From NCBI RefSeq assembly GCF_001975985.1, contig NZ_MTQF01000004.1, positions 112,064 through 176,063 of the forward strand: a stretch of DNA of 64,000 bases, written 5' to 3'. The position numbers and the translations under genes were made by a program. Shown one piece after another: positions 8,822 through 17,322 of this stretch. The stretch is from [Flexibacter] sp. ATCC 35103. Its GTDB lineage: Bacteria; Bacteroidota; Bacteroidia; Flavobacteriales; Flavobacteriaceae. Numbering within the stretch: position 1 is the first letter of the stretch; every line of letters begins with the position of its first letter. The notes below the pieces were generated by a model. The model saw only the letters and a program-made list of their open reading frames with translations. It searched no databases and was not told the origin of the DNA.

Positions 8822-11800
8822 TTAGAATGTAATTTTAATATTAAAACCATATGATTTTCTTGATGGCAATGAACCATACTCAAAACCTTGTCCGTTTCCT
8901 GACGTGTACATCGATTCCGGATCAATGTTTGGTAAATCTTTATTAAAAGTCAACAGATTTCTTGCAAATGCAGAAACATAGATTGAATTTATTTTTGCAC
9001 CGCCAAAAACACTTTTAGGTATTGTATATCCTAAACTTACCTCTCTTAATTTTACGTAAGAAGCATCATATATAAAAGGTGCAGGCGTGTTATCAAAAAC
9101 ATTTGTCCAATAAGTCTGAGGATCTACCGGAGTGGTATTTTTTACATAAACAGGATTATCAGCTGTTCCTGTATTTACAACTCCATGTGCTACATATCCG
9201 GCTGTAGGAACCCATGTTCCCACATTAAAATTAGGATCGTTTGCGGCGGCTTGCGCTCTGGCTGCATTAAATTCATCCCTGCCTTCTGTAGTGACATCTA
9301 AAAGTCCTTTTGTTGCAGCAACTGAATTTGTCATAGAATATACATCCATACCAAATTTCATATCTAATAAAAACTGAAGCGTAATTCCTTTATAAGAAAA
9401 TCTATTTGTTAAACCAGCTGCCCAATCCGGAAGCCCTTTTCCTAAAGTAACTTTTGTATCTGTGTATAACGGAAGACCATTAGCACCAACGATCATTTCT
9501 CCTGAAGGCGTTTTTTGAAAATCTTTTCCAATAATAGTTCCGTACTGACCGCCAACTTGTGCTACGATTGCTGCACCAGCCCAGCGAGCCTCAGAAATAG
9601 TGTACGTATTAATATCCGGATGCAAAGAAAGAATTGAGTTTTTATTCTTCGAAAAGTTCAAATCAATTCCCCATTCAAAATCTTTAGTTTTTATTGGTGA
9701 ACCGGATAAAAATATCTCGATACCTTCATTACGTAATTCTCCGGCATTTACAGAAAGAAATTCATATCCTGATGTTGCAGAAGATGCTAAATCAAGTGTT
9801 TGGTCAGATGTGTCTTCACGATAAACTGTTATATCCGCTTTTAATCTGTTTTTAAAGAAAGCGGTTTCTAATCCAAATTCGATTCCTGTTTTGGATTGGT
9901 AAGTCAGGTTAGCATTTGGTGCCGATGTATTTTTAATATTCACAACACTTTGTCCGTCATAAGCAGAATAAGTAGTGTAGTTCAAGGCATTTTTATATGC
10001 TCCCGGTGCATTGGAAACTTTTGCAATCGACGCTCTCAATTTTCCATAAGAAAATGTATCGCTCTTAATATTAAACGCATCAGAGAATACAAAACCTAAT
10101 GAAGCCGCAGGATAAAAAGCATCTTTTGTTATAACGCTAAACCAATCGTTTCTTCCCGTAAATTCAGCATATAAATATCCTTTGTAATCAAACTTTGCAG
10201 AACCGTAAACCGAATTTGTTCTTGTTTTAGTTTCTGATGGTGCATTAATGGTCTGAGTAGAAAAATTACTGATATATTCTGTTCCCGGCTGAATAATATT
10301 TGTTCCCTGGCTGGAATTTTCAGATCTGTTAAAATTTCTTCTGCTTGTTCCTAAAATTCCTGAGAAAGTAAGATCTGTAGCTAGTTTAATTTCACTAAAA
10401 GTGGCAATGATATCCGTATTCATTTCAGAAACCGTAATATCATTCAAACCTAAATATCCAGTATCTCTTCCCGGCCAAGTACTTCCGGGCGCCATAAAAT
10501 CTTTAGAATTAAAAACATAAGTATCAAGACCTGTTCTAAAAGTTAATCCAACCCATTTTTTAAGCTGATATGTTCCGGCGACATTTCCTGTAAAACGATT
10601 TTTCTTAGAAGAGTTGTGATTTGCATCTACAGTAAAATAAGGATTCAACTGATAAATGTTATTATTCCATTTATAAATTTCTCCTGTATCCGGATTTCCG
10701 TAATTTTTCAACCACGCCTGATCAATATTTGGCGCCAATCCGCTTAAAGAATAACCAACGTTATTAGGAGAATCTCCCAAACCTGGTCTGTTTTGTGTGT
10801 TTTCAACCATATAATTTACATTGGCATCCAAAGTAAATTTATCCGATTTTAAAGTAGCATTTAAAGTAGCATTATTTCGTTCTAACCCGGAACCAGGAAC
10901 TACATCATCATTTTTCAGGTTATTAAATCCAAAACGAACATATGCATTTTCACTACCTCCGGAAAGCGCAACTCCGTTAGTTGTAGTAACTCCGGTTTTA
11001 AAAAAGTTCTGAATATTATTGTCTACTTTAGCATAAGGTCTCATCGAACCATCAAATATTTTAACCTGCTGTCCTACCGTTTGCGAGAATTTAGGTCCCC
11101 ATGCACTTGTAGTATATCCATAAATTTCGCTCGGTGCTTTTGCAGGATCCGGCAAAATTCCGTGTGAACCTGTACCATATTCATCCTGAAAATCTTCATA
11201 TTTAGCATTTACTCTGTCAAAACTAACACCACTTGTTAATTCTACCTGTAGTTTACCTTTACTTCCTTTTTTAGTAGTAATTAAAATTACCCCATTTAAT
11301 GCTCTTGATCCATATAAAGCAGATGCTGCTGCTCCTTTTAATACACTCAGGCTTTCGATATCATTTGGGTTAATACTGGATAATCCGTCACCGTTATCAC
11401 GTCCGTCGAACCATTTACTTGCTGCAGCACTATCATTAGACAAACCTGTATTATCAATAGGAACTCCATCTACGACATAAAGCGGCTGGTTATTCTCGCC
11501 TATACTCGAAATACCTCTAATGATAACTCTGGCGCTTCCTCCTGCACCTGTAGCAGGCATAGAAACATCAACACCGGCAATTTTACCGGAAAGTGCCGAG
11601 GCTACATTCGTGGTAATCACTTTATTCAATTGGTCTCCTTTTACATCCTGAATGGCATAACCCAATTCTTTCTTCTGTCTCTTAATACCTAAAGCCGTAA
11701 CTACAACTTCATTTAAATTTTGTGCATCTTCAGCCAGCACAACATTTACTGTAGCTGAACTTGCAACGGTTACCGTTTTAGTTTTAATGCCGATATACGA

Positions 11801-12010
11801 AAAAACAAGAACATCACCTGTCGATGCCTGTATCGCATACATTCCGTCATAATCAGACTGTGTTGCCGTTTTTGTGCCTTGAATAATAATACTTACTCCC
11901 GGCAATGGCAATCCGTTTTGATCGCTTACTAAACCCTTGATTGTTTTTACTTGTGCAATTGAAAATTGCGCAGTAAAAACAATCATAAAGATTAACATAA
12001 TTCGTTTCAT
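8822..12010 (-). CDS. SusC/RagA-family TonB-linked outer membrane transporter (copy II)
   Basis: This outer-membrane transporter has 1062 residues from the chosen start. The frame is open up to 12061, but the ATG at 12010 begins a standard signal peptide ([20 protein letters not shown]) and the upstream part is leader-like, so 12010 is preferred. Domain order is signal peptide, carboxypeptidase-D regulatory-like domain (about 25-95), the VVVTALG linker, plug (GVDVSMPATGAGGSARVIIR region) and beta-barrel ending in Phe. It is the first gene of the susC-II, susD-II, GH18 unit, divergent from the sensor kinase gene. The conserved box at 12091-12140 lies 81 bp upstream. Role: TonB-driven import of chitin oligomers. 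Confidence 0.94.
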   Translation of the reverse strand: MKRIMLIFMIVFTAQFSIAQVKTIKGLVSDQNGLPLPGVSIIIQGTKTATQSDYDGMYAIQASTGDVLVFSYIGIKTKTVTVASSATVNVVLAEDAQNLNEVVVTALGIKRQKKELGYAIQDVKGDQLNKVITTNVASALSGKIAGVDVSMPATGAGGSARVIIRGISSIGENNQPLYVVDGVPIDNTGLSNDSAAASKWFDGRDNGDGLSSINPNDIESLSVLKGAAASALYGSRALNGVILITTKKGSKGKLQVELTSGVSFDRVNAKYEDFQDEYGTGSHGILPDPAKAPSEIYGYTTSAWGPKFSQTVGQQVKIFDGSMRPYAKVDNNIQNFFKTGVTTTNGVALSGGSENAYVRFGFNNLKNDDVVPGSGLERNNATLNATLKSDKFTLDANVNYMVENTQNRPGLGDSPNNVGYSLSGLAPNIDQAWLKNYGNPDTGEIYKWNNNIYQLNPYFTVDANHNSSKKNRFTGNVAGTYQLKKWVGLTFRTGLDTYVFNSKDFMAPGSTWPGRDTGYLGLNDITVSEMNTDIIATFSEIKLATDLTFSGILGTSRRNFNRSENSSQGTNIIQPGTEYISNFSTQTINAPSETKTRTNSVYGSAKFDYKGYLYAEFTGRNDWFSVITKDAFYPAASLGFVFSDAFNIKSDTFSYGKLRASIAKVSNAPGAYKNALNYTTYSAYDGQSVVNIKNTSAPNANLTYQSKTGIEFGLETAFFKNRLKADITVYREDTSDQTLDLASSATSGYEFLSVNAGELRNEGIEIFLSGSPIKTKDFEWGIDLNFSKNKNSILSLHPDINTYTISEARWAGAAIVAQVGGQYGTIIGKDFQKTPSGEMIVGANGLPLYTDTKVTLGKGLPDWAAGLTNRFSYKGITLQFLLDMKFGMDVYSMTNSVAATKGLLDVTTEGRDEFNAARAQAAANDPNFNVGTWVPTAGYVAHGVVNTGTADNPVYVKNTTPVDPQTYWTNVFDNTPAPFIYDASYVKLREVSLGYTIPKSVFGGAKINSIYVSAFARNLLTFNKDLPNIDPESMYTSGNGQGFEYGSLPSRKSYGFNIKITF

Positions 12011-12090
12011 TTTATCATGGTTTTGTTGGTTAAGCGATAAATCTATTGTTAAAATTAACATAAATAAAACATTTTAAACAAACAACACAA

Positions 12091-12140
12091 AACCTTAAAC
12101 GAACGACGCAAAACATTCAATAATGCGTTTTACGAAAACG
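12091..12140 (-). promoter_or_regulatory. Conserved susC upstream box, copy II
   Basis: This box matches 5891-5940 at 43 of 50 bases, including TTAAACGAACGAC and the inverted repeat CGTTTT-ACG-AAAACG. Its extension differs from copy I: the second palindrome is broken, with ATATCC in place of TTTTC. It lies in the 268-bp divergent gap between susC-II and the sensor gene, so a bound regulator could also affect the regulatory genes. Confidence 0.7.
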
Positions 12141-12278
12141 ATATCCTCTAAAAATAATTTAGTTTTAATCTTTTTTTCCAAAATTTTCTTCAAAAGAATT
12201 GTGTTTTAGCAAGTAATTGTTTAAAGTTGCACAATAATTACAGGCAAGAAGCCAATAACAATAAATCATTACTTAAAG

Positions 12279-13331
12279 TTGACTGAAATTCAAAAATTAA
12301 AATTTGATATTAAACTTAAAAATCACGTTTGGTTTTGGGGCAGCTACTTCACTCTTAACTTTTTACGTTGGGGAGCTTACTTTAATGACTATCCCTATTC
12401 GTTTAAATCAAACTTAATTGAGTTCTGTTTACACATTCCTCTGGTCTATTTTAATCTTTTTGTTTTAGTACCTCGTTTTGTACTTAAGCAGAAATATATT
12501 CAATATACATTTTCTTTAATAGTAAGTCTTTTTGGAATTTATTTATTAAAAACAGCTCTTACCTATTATATTATATCAGAAAACATCTGGCCTGAAGCAA
12601 ACAGAGAATACCATCCTTTTGAAATCAATCATATTGTTGCTGTTTGTATTGGCGAATTGTATGTTCTGGCTATGGCTTCATCAGTTTACCTGACATTAAC
12701 CTGGTTAAGAGAACGCGAAAGAAACCGATCATTAAGAGAAAATCAGTTTAAAATAAAATTGAAATACCTGGAAAATCAAATTCAGCCTCATTTCTTTTTC
12801 AATACTTTAAATAATCTGTACGCATTATCATTAGAATCCTCTGATAAGGTTCCGGATGTAATTATAAAACTGTCGAATTTGATGGAATATGTTTTATATG
12901 ACATAAAAGGGACCAAATTTGTTCCATTAATCAAAGAGATAGATTACATTCAAAATTATATCGAAATTGAGAAGTTACGCTTTGAAAACGTTGAAGTTAC
13001 GATTAACCTGGAATCCAATATAGAAGATATCGTTGTACCGCCCTTAATATTTATATCATTAGTTGAAAATGCCTTTAAACACGGAGGTTTTAACAACAAT
13101 AACTTAAAAATTAAGATCAATTGTAAGGTTGTTAACAATAAAACGTTAGATTTTGAAATCCTAAATAATTTTGTAAATTCACAAAATCTTAATACTAAAG
13201 GCGGAATTGGTTTAGTTAATACCAAGAAAAGATTAAAATTAATTTACAAAAGTGATTTCAGTTTAAAACATAAAACGAAATTAAATTACTATATAATCCG
13301 TTTGCAAATACCTATTAATAATGAAGATTAA
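12279..13331 (+). CDS. LytS-type membrane sensor histidine kinase of the chitin locus
   Basis: This 350-residue kinase of the His_kinase (LytS/YehU) family probably senses a chitin breakdown signal and phosphorylates the regulator encoded next. Four hydrophobic segments (about 18-35, 47-65, 76-98, 117-142) form the membrane part, followed by a short charged linker and the phosphoacceptor block QIQPHFFFNTLNNLYALSLE with His171. The ATPase part shows an N-box-like ENAFKHG and a GGIGLVNTKKRL G-box. No ATG lies before the membrane part, so the TTG at 12279 is the likely start. The end overlaps the regulator's ATG by 11 bp, which indicates translational coupling. No separate sensory domain is visible, so the signal must act on the membrane helices or their loops. 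Confidence 0.9.
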   Translation: MTEIQKLKFDIKLKNHVWFWGSYFTLNFLRWGAYFNDYPYSFKSNLIEFCLHIPLVYFNLFVLVPRFVLKQKYIQYTFSLIVSLFGIYLLKTALTYYIISENIWPEANREYHPFEINHIVAVCIGELYVLAMASSVYLTLTWLRERERNRSLRENQFKIKLKYLENQIQPHFFFNTLNNLYALSLESSDKVPDVIIKLSNLMEYVLYDIKGTKFVPLIKEIDYIQNYIEIEKLRFENVEVTINLESNIEDIVVPPLIFISLVENAFKHGGFNNNNLKIKINCKVVNNKTLDFEILNNFVNSQNLNTKGGIGLVNTKKRLKLIYKSDFSLKHKTKLNYYIIRLQIPINNED

Positions 13332-14022
13332 ATGCGTGTTGATTGATGATGAGCCATTAGCAATCAAAGTCCTGCAAAATTATTTTACAAATTTTACAGA
13401 CTTTGAAGTCATTGGTACATTCAATAATTCTCTGGAAGCGCTTGATTTTATAAACAGTACTGCTGTTGATGCCGTATTTTTAGACATCAACATGCCTATG
13501 ATGACGGGTTTTGAACTCATTAGTTTAATCGAAAATAAAACCAAGGTTATCATCACCACCGCTTTTAGGGAATTTGCTGCCGAAAGCTATGATCTTGATG
13601 TTTTAGACTATTTAGTAAAACCAATTCCGTTACCTCGATTTATAAAATGCATTAATAAAATTACAACCGAGTACAATTTAAAAAACAATATTAAGGTCGA
13701 AACCACAAAAGGGGACTCTCATATTTTTATCAAAGTCGATAAAAAAATGATGAAAATTAATATCGAAGAAATTTTATTTGTCGAAGGAATGAAGGAATAT
13801 ATCAAGGTTGTTACTCCTGATAAAACCTATATTACCCATAAATCATTGACTTCATTATCTGAAGAATTGCCTGCAGATCGCTTTTTAAGAATTCATAAAT
13901 CATACGTTATTGCACTAAATAAGGTAAAATCTATCGAAGGAAACCGCATTCAGATCCAGTCATACACCATTCCTATTGGCAGAAATTACAGCAAAGAGGT
14001 CAAAAACAAAATTCTTGAATAA
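13321..14022 (+). CDS. LytTR-family response regulator of the chitin locus
   Basis: This 233-residue regulator has an N-terminal receiver domain (Asp9/Asp10, phosphoacceptor Asp55 in FLDINMP, Thr79/80, Lys100 in LVKP) and a C-terminal LytTR DNA-binding domain (about 130-233, with EILFVEGMKEYIKV and FLRIHKSYVIALNKV). LytTR domains bind paired 9-bp direct repeats through beta strands. It is coupled to the kinase gene by overlap and sits beside the divergent susC-II. The best target candidates in the window are the boxes at 5891-5940 and 12091-12140. Family and pairing are clear; the target is inferred. Confidence 0.92.
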   Translation: MKIKCVLIDDEPLAIKVLQNYFTNFTDFEVIGTFNNSLEALDFINSTAVDAVFLDINMPMMTGFELISLIENKTKVIITTAFREFAAESYDLDVLDYLVKPIPLPRFIKCINKITTEYNLKNNIKVETTKGDSHIFIKVDKKMMKINIEEILFVEGMKEYIKVVTPDKTYITHKSLTSLSEELPADRFLRIHKSYVIALNKVKSIEGNRIQIQSYTIPIGRNYSKEVKNKILE

Positions 14023-14198
14023 ATTCTTATTCTCAATTTCATTTTATAACTCAGTAAAAATTAACACATTGTTGAAAAAATGATGCCGTTGGTTTAAATT
14101 TAACATTATTTGTGCCTTTTTATTTTTTTTTGATATACTTAACAAATATATTTACGGTCTTCAAAAAACAATAAAATAAAAAATTAACCTCTTAAATT

Positions 14199-15668
14199 AT
14201 GAGTTCAGAAAATGTTCAAACCAAATGGGGACAGTTTATCTCTTTGATAATTGTTTTCTTCTTTTGGGGTTTTGTTGGTTCAGCCAATGATATCCTGATT
14301 CCAGTATTCAAAAAAGTATTCACTTTATCACAAGTACAATCTCAATTAGTAGCCTGGGCATTTTATGCTGCGTACTTTGTAGGATCTATGATATTCTTTT
14401 TAGTTTCCTTAAAATTAGATGTTTTACAAAAATTCGGATACAAAAAAACACTTTCTGCCGGTTTACTTCTTTCTGCAGTTGGTTCATTTTTATTCATTCC
14501 TGCTGCAACAATGGAAAGTTTTCCTTTCTTTTTAACCGCTTTATTTACAGTAGGTTTAGGATTTTCAATACAACAAATCGTTGCCAATCCGTTAGCTATT
14601 AAAATGGGAAGTCCTGCAACAGGAGCGCACCGTTTGACATTGGCCGGAGGAATAAACTCTTTTGGAACAACAATTGGAGCTATCCTTTTAGGAATCGCTT
14701 TGTTTGGAATGGGAGACAACAAAAACACATCACTTTCATTAGAAGATATCAAATTACCTTTCGTTATTCTTGGGCTTGCATTTATTGTAGTGGCCATTTT
14801 CATGAACTTCTCTAAAATCGAAGATCCTGCAAAAGAAGAGGAAGAAGTAGTTAAAGTAGCACACGAAAAATTCAACATCCTGGATTACCCACAATTATAT
14901 TTAGGAATGTTAGGAATCTTTATTTATGTTGGAACAGAGGTTACCATTATCAGTAATTTACCTGCATTGCTTCATACTGCAGAATTCGGAAACGTATTAG
15001 AAGATGCCATTGCACCATTTATCGCCTTATATTGGGGAAGTTTAATGATTGGTCGCTGGAATGGCGGAGTTAACGTTTTTAATACTTCAAACTTAGTAAA
15101 CACGGCATTAAAATTCATTGTACCGGCTGTAGCTTTTGGAGTAATTATTGGAGCTAACATTTTTGCTGCTCATGACGTTTCTGCATTTTACATTTACCCA
15201 ATCTGGATCTTATTGTTTATCGCTGTAAGTTTTGTAGGTGGTAAAAATGCGGGAAAAACATTAATGCTTTTTGGAATATCAGGTTTATTAATGATGGTTG
15301 CAGGATTAGCCTGGCCAGATCCGTCAATTGCTAAATTCTTCTTTATTTCCGGAGGTTTATTCTTATCTATCATGTGGCCATCGATATTCGATTTAGCTAT
15401 TGCAGGTTTAGGAAAAAACACAGGAAAAGCGTCTTCATTCTTAATTATGATGATTCTTGGTGGAGGAGTTATTCCATTAATTCAGGGAAGTATCTGCGAT
15501 ATTGACTTAACAAGCCCGGGTGGAATCTTCGGAATCACCTGGACTCACTTCTCTTACATCGTTCCACTTCTTGGTTTTGCTTATTTAGGATTCTACGGTT
15601 TCTATTGCCCTAAAATCTTAAAAAGACAAGGAATTAACCACGTTGAAGGTGGCGGTGGAGGTCACTAA
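14199..15668 (+). CDS. nagP: MFS sugar permease (FucP/NagP-like), probable GlcNAc importer
   Basis: This 489-residue inner-membrane permease of the FHS/FucP branch of the major facilitator superfamily has about twelve hydrophobic segments and the N-terminal FFFWGFVGSANDILIPVF helix typical of the family. The middle loop is charged (DPAKEEEEVVK, about 208-218). Location right after the two-component genes and opposite the SusC/D pairs, together with NagB, points to N-acetylglucosamine or chitobiose uptake into the cytoplasm; the substrate is inferred from context. A glycine-rich tail (GGGGGH) ends the protein. It is 176 bp after the regulator and ends before a strong terminator at 15692-15736. 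Confidence 0.85.
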   Translation: MSSENVQTKWGQFISLIIVFFFWGFVGSANDILIPVFKKVFTLSQVQSQLVAWAFYAAYFVGSMIFFLVSLKLDVLQKFGYKKTLSAGLLLSAVGSFLFIPAATMESFPFFLTALFTVGLGFSIQQIVANPLAIKMGSPATGAHRLTLAGGINSFGTTIGAILLGIALFGMGDNKNTSLSLEDIKLPFVILGLAFIVVAIFMNFSKIEDPAKEEEEVVKVAHEKFNILDYPQLYLGMLGIFIYVGTEVTIISNLPALLHTAEFGNVLEDAIAPFIALYWGSLMIGRWNGGVNVFNTSNLVNTALKFIVPAVAFGVIIGANIFAAHDVSAFYIYPIWILLFIAVSFVGGKNAGKTLMLFGISGLLMMVAGLAWPDPSIAKFFFISGGLFLSIMWPSIFDLAIAGLGKNTGKASSFLIMMILGGGVIPLIQGSICDIDLTSPGGIFGITWTHFSYIVPLLGFAYLGFYGFYCPKILKRQGINHVEGGGGGH

Positions 15669-15691
15669 GCCAAAACATAAAAAATAAAAAA

Positions 15692-15736
15692 AAATCCCAA
15701 ATTCCAATTTTATCGATAGGAATTTGGGATTTTTTT
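15692..15736. terminator. Bidirectional intrinsic terminator
   Basis: A 14-bp perfect stem (15692-15705 with 15719-15732) is flanked by A runs on the left and T runs on the right. It lies between the permease gene and the convergent gene at 15784-16281 and can serve both. Confidence 0.85.
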
Positions 15737-15783
15737 ATTGCTGCAAATTTTCAAACCCAATAACCTTTGCAACTTTTTACCTT

Positions 15784-16281
15784 TTATTTCGCATTTATAA
15801 TATTACTGAGATTCTTTTTAAAAACCTCTTTATTTTTCGCTGATAAAGTATAAACAACATCTTTGTCAGCATGAACAATAACTTTATCTATATTCGCTTC
15901 TAATAGCGCTTTTGGATCTTTTATTTTCAATGTACAAGCCCCGTCAAAAAAGCCATCATCTTCAATGATTTTTTTAGCTTCGATAATCGTTCCGTCACTT
16001 AATACCGCAGAGATAGTCATGGTTGTATTGAGCGTTTTCGAATAAAAACCATCCATGACCAACAGTAGCCGATATGAGTTTTTTAATTCCGGACCTTTAA
16101 ACTCATGACGCGTAATATTGTAACGCAAACCTTTTGCCAGAGATTGAAACTGTACAGAACAATCCAGTTCAAAACTTGCAACATCACCAGCTTCACTAAC
16201 CTGCTTTATTATTTTAGCAGCCTGTGCATTTACAGAAATACCAATGACCAAAAACACGAAAACCACAATAACTTTTTTCAT
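15784..16281 (-). CDS. Small secreted protein of unknown function
   Basis: I do not recognise this 165-residue protein. The frame extends to 16326, but the ATG at 16281 begins a clean signal peptide (MKKVIVVFVFLVIGISVNAQ), so that start is chosen. The mature part is about 145 residues, rich in beta-strand patterns and charged residues (SFELDCSVQFQSLAKGLRYN, LLVMDGFYSKTL), with two Cys residues spaced far apart (DCSVQ and GACTLK) that could form a disulphide. It is a single gene between the nagP terminator and the transaldolase gene, read in the same direction as the latter 89 bp downstream. A periplasmic or exported role is likely. Confidence 0.75.
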   Translation of the reverse strand: MKKVIVVFVFLVIGISVNAQAAKIIKQVSEAGDVASFELDCSVQFQSLAKGLRYNITRHEFKGPELKNSYRLLLVMDGFYSKTLNTTMTISAVLSDGTIIEAKKIIEDDGFFDGACTLKIKDPKALLEANIDKVIVHADKDVVYTLSAKNKEVFKKNLSNIINAK

Positions 16282-16370
16282 ATGTACTTCTTTTTTAGAC
16301 ATATAAATGTAAAAAAAAATCGCCACCTTTTTTTAAAAGATGACGATTTTATATTTTAAATACCTGAGTA

Positions 16371-17027
16371 TTACTTATTTCCTTTTTCGAAATCAGCTAC
16401 AAACTGAGCCAATCCAATATCAGTCAACGGGTGTTTCAATAATCCGTAAATTGCAGAAAGAGGTCCTGTCATAACATCAGCACCAATTTTAGCACAGTTT
16501 ACAATATGCATAGTGTGACGTACAGAAGCAGCCAAAATTTGAGTTTCATAACCATAGTTATCATAAATAGATCTAATTTCTTCGATCAAATTCAAACCAT
16601 CTGTAGAAACATCATCTAAACGACCAATAAAAGGAGAAACATACGTTGCTCCGGCTTTTGCAGCCAATAATGCCTGACCTGCAGAAAACACAAGCGTTAC
16701 GTTAGTTTTGATTCCTTTATCAGAGAAATATTTTGCAGCCATTACACCTTCTTTTGTCATAGGCAATTTAACTACGATTTGCTCATGCAATTCAGCCAAT
16801 TCTTCACCTTCTTTGATCATTCCATCAAAATCCAGCGCATTCACTTCAGCACTAACATCTCCTTCAACAAGATTACAAATGTCAACATAATGCTTTAAGA
16901 TATTGTTTTTTCCGGTAATACCTTCTTTCGCCATCAATGACGGATTAGTTGTTACACCATCTAAAACACCTAAAGCCTGTGCTTCTTTAATCTGAGCTAA
17001 ATTAGCTGTGTCAATAAAAAATTTCAT
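16371..17027 (-). CDS. tal: Transaldolase, short TalC/FSA-type
   Basis: This 218-residue protein belongs to the small transaldolase/fructose-6-phosphate aldolase family. It transfers a dihydroxyacetone unit between sugar phosphates in the non-oxidative pentose phosphate pathway through a Schiff-base lysine. Motifs: [10 protein letters not shown] at the N-terminus, [13 protein letters not shown] (24-36), VVKLPMT (85-91, catalytic Lys87) and [11 protein letters not shown]. Length fits the short class exactly. Bacteroidota usually use this type as true transaldolase. It has a long (about 146-nt) leader with strong hairpins between a possible promoter at 17180-17187 and the ATG. Confidence 0.93.
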   Translation of the reverse strand: MKFFIDTANLAQIKEAQALGVLDGVTTNPSLMAKEGITGKNNILKHYVDICNLVEGDVSAEVNALDFDGMIKEGEELAELHEQIVVKLPMTKEGVMAAKYFSDKGIKTNVTLVFSAGQALLAAKAGATYVSPFIGRLDDVSTDGLNLIEEIRSIYDNYGYETQILAASVRHTMHIVNCAKIGADVMTGPLSAIYGLLKHPLTDIGLAQFVADFEKGNK

Positions 17028-17059
17028 AATTATATCTATTTAATTGTGTTCTTACTTTG

Positions 17060-17144
17060 GGCGTGATTTCGCCGCGGCGAACCGGCTTTCGGCTTTATCT
17101 TAAGAAGCTCTAAAAATAAAAATACCTAACAGCCACCGGCTGTT
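17060..17144. repeat. GC-rich structured element in the transaldolase leader
   Basis: The segment holds the perfect 12-bp palindrome TCGCCGCGGCGA (17069-17080), a GGCTTTCGGCTTT run and a second hairpin with 7-bp arms 17128-17134 and 17138-17144. GC content stands out from the AT-rich surroundings. The order GGGCG, GC palindrome, then GCTTTCGGCTTTATCT resembles interspersed repeats I recall from other Bacteroidota genomes. It may be such a repeat inserted in the leader, or a structured 5' UTR of the transaldolase mRNA. Confidence 0.55.
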
Positions 17145-17179
17145 CTCCTCTTAATCTCAAATCTCACGCAAATTCGGTG

Positions 17180-17187
17180 CAAAATTA
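17180..17187 (-). promoter_or_regulatory. Candidate -7 element for transaldolase
   Basis: The minus strand reads TAATTTTG, matching Bacteroidota TAnnTTTG. No good -33 TTG is found at 19 bp. Use of this site would give a leader of about 146 nt. Confidence 0.4.
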
Positions 17188-17280
17188 CAATTTATAATTT
17201 CCATAAAATAAAAAACTAAAAAAATAATTGTAAATATCACAAATTCATCCTTATAAAAACATTTATATAAAAGCTAATTT

Positions 17281-17288
17281 TATTTTTG
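17281..17288 (+). promoter_or_regulatory. Candidate -7 element for the GAF sensor kinase
   Basis: TATTTTTG fits TAnnTTTG and lies 35 bp before the GTG start at 17323. The -33 region is AT-rich without TTG. Confidence 0.4.
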
Positions 17289-17322
17289 TATTTTTAAAAA
17301 ATTAAAAATACTCCCCAAAAAA

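Noticed and set aside
8743-8925. 60-codon minus-strand frame across the susC-II/susD-II junction
   Set aside because: Lies in another frame over the 3' end of susC-II and the 5' end of susD-II; not a gene.
14363-14878. 171-codon minus-strand frame inside the MFS permease gene
   Set aside because: Shadow of the nagP coding sequence; no recognisable domain and the plus-strand frame is a clear transporter.
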